Below are positions 63,419 through 64,000 of a DNA stretch of 64,000 bases, piece after piece. Within the stretch, counting starts at the first letter, position 1. Every line of letters starts with the position of its first letter. Source of the stretch: Aurantiacibacter sp. MUD11 (lineage in GTDB: Bacteria; Pseudomonadota; Alphaproteobacteria; Sphingomonadales; Sphingomonadaceae). The notes beneath the pieces were generated by a model. It was not told where the DNA came from. It did no database searches and was given only the letters and a program-made list of their open reading frames with translations. The position numbers were made by a program, and so were the translations under genes. Location: positions 2,046,001 to 2,110,000 of the forward strand of contig NZ_CP114054.1 in NCBI RefSeq assembly GCF_026967575.1. Reading direction: 5' to 3'.

Positions 63419-64000
63419 CCTCGCTGTCGCGCGGCAGGTGCCGGGCGGCAATGAAGTAATGCGCCGAGGCCCAGGCATACATCAGCCCGCCAATCGCCAT
63501 CGCCAGCGCAAGCCCGCGGGCCGGGCCATAGCCGTCCGACAGCCAGTCGCTGAGCAGGCCGAGCAGCGATGGACCAAGCCCGCTGGCAATGCCGTAGACC
63601 CCGCTTAGCAGGGCCGATGCCGTGGCGCGCATGCGCGGGTGCATCAGGTTCTGCAGCGCGGCGTAGGTGATGCCGAGGTAGCCGAAGTTGAGGAAGGTGG
63701 CGACGCTGACGAGGCCGAGCAGCAGCACCAGGCTCTCGCGCGTGATGGCAAAGGCATAAAGCGGCGCGCCCAGCAGCAGCGCCACGCCCGGCACCAGCGC
63801 ATAGGCGGCGATGTTCTTCTCGCCCAGCTTGTCGCCCAGCCAGCCGCTGCCCAGCACGGAGAGCGCGGCGGGCAGGCTGGCGATCAGGCCGGCATAGAGC
63901 CCGGCCTCGGCCAGCCCCAGCTCGAACTGGCGCACCATCAGCGAGGTGAAGAAGTAGTTCAGCCCGAAGCCGAGCATGGCCGCCAGGGCAGAGCCGATCA
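63396..64000 (-). CDS. MFS transporter, C-terminal part
   Basis: The frame is open to the right edge, so the N-terminal part is missing; about 200 residues with roughly six hydrophobic segments remain. ALSVLGSGWLGDKLGEKNIAAY between helices and QNLMHPRMRATASALLSG are typical of the spinster-like MFS branch, as in the complete transporter at 18269. Substrate unknown. It overlaps the DUF418 gene tail to tail by 23 bp. Confidence 0.8.
   Translation of the reverse strand, partial: IGSALAAMLGFGLNYFFTSLMVRQFELGLAEAGLYAGLIASLPAALSVLGSGWLGDKLGEKNIAAYALVPGVALLLGAPLYAFAITRESLVLLLGLVSVATFLNFGYLGITYAALQNLMHPRMRATASALLSGVYGIASGLGPSLLGLLSDWLSDGYGPARGLALAMAIGGLMYAWASAHYFIAARHLPRDSEAIRQGAS

Overview
The window is a gene-dense (roughly 65% G+C), contiguous piece of chromosome from an alphaproteobacterium, most likely of the order Sphingomonadales (Erythrobacteraceae-like). 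The clues are CtrA and DivK cell-cycle regulators, a serine palmitoyltransferase paired with its own acyl carrier protein (sphingolipid synthesis), a single-cysteine DksA, a DUF4167 protein of sphingomonad type, and the alphaproteobacterial gene orders argD-argF-hslO and hisS-prfA-prmC. I see no rRNA, tRNA, CRISPR array, insertion sequence or prophage. Most of the content is housekeeping; the accessory spots are an arsenic operon, a lower-G+C oleate hydratase gene, and small unassigned reading frames.

Layout. 1-10 kb: end of hisN, a lipoprotein hydrolase, rpmI-rplT, pheS-pheT, prfC, a PNPOx-like protein, an EEP-family protein. 8.7-11 kb: a nitrogen module, glnK-amtB-glnB, preceded by a consensus sigma-54 promoter. 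11-13 kb (minus): sterol desaturase, a small membrane protein and a TIGR01244 phosphatase-like protein. 13-17 kb: a two-domain cold-shock protein with a glycine/arginine-rich tail, then argD-argF-hslO. 17-20.4 kb: DUF3617-like protein, queC, an MFS transporter, sodC. 20.4-23.3 kb: a probable small membrane ORF, a YqaA/VTT protein and arsR-arsC-acr3 behind a perfect 19-bp inverted repeat. 23.3-25.9 kb: spt and acp, an orphan Pycsar-effector-like membrane protein, divK. 25.9-29.2 kb: a tightly overlapped operon of DUF3572, HAD phosphatase, RidA, GDPD and a FemAB-like acyltransferase.

29-37.6 kb: Sel1 protein, dksA, a PilZ protein, an orphan solute-binding lipoprotein, DUF4112, kynA-kynU, an HNH nuclease, gluQ, a HIG1-like protein, a cobalamin adenosyltransferase, a DUF202 protein. 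37.7-46 kb: mutS, maeB, a methyltransferase, an SDR, trmB, ctrA. 46-50.3 kb: ohyA (lower G+C), rpoN, lptB. 50.3-64 kb: a small membrane protein, a BON-MscS channel, a DUF2268 protease-like protein, ppa, an LLM oxidoreductase, hisS-prfA-prmC, DUF4167, lnt, metK, DUF418 and the end of an MFS transporter.

How genes relate. RpoN (47995-49443) is the sigma factor expected to read the promoter at 8698-8713, linking two distant parts of the window in nitrogen control. CtrA and DivK belong to one phosphorelay, and the ctrA upstream region carries two GANTC (CcrM-type) sites and several TTAA half-sites. The arsenic operon forms a complete sense-reduce-export unit. The least explained pieces are the cyclase-less Pycsar-like effector, the inverted repeat over the arsR start codon, the small ORF and nested inverted repeats at 20.4-20.6 kb, and genes lacking standard start codons (DUF3572, MscS).
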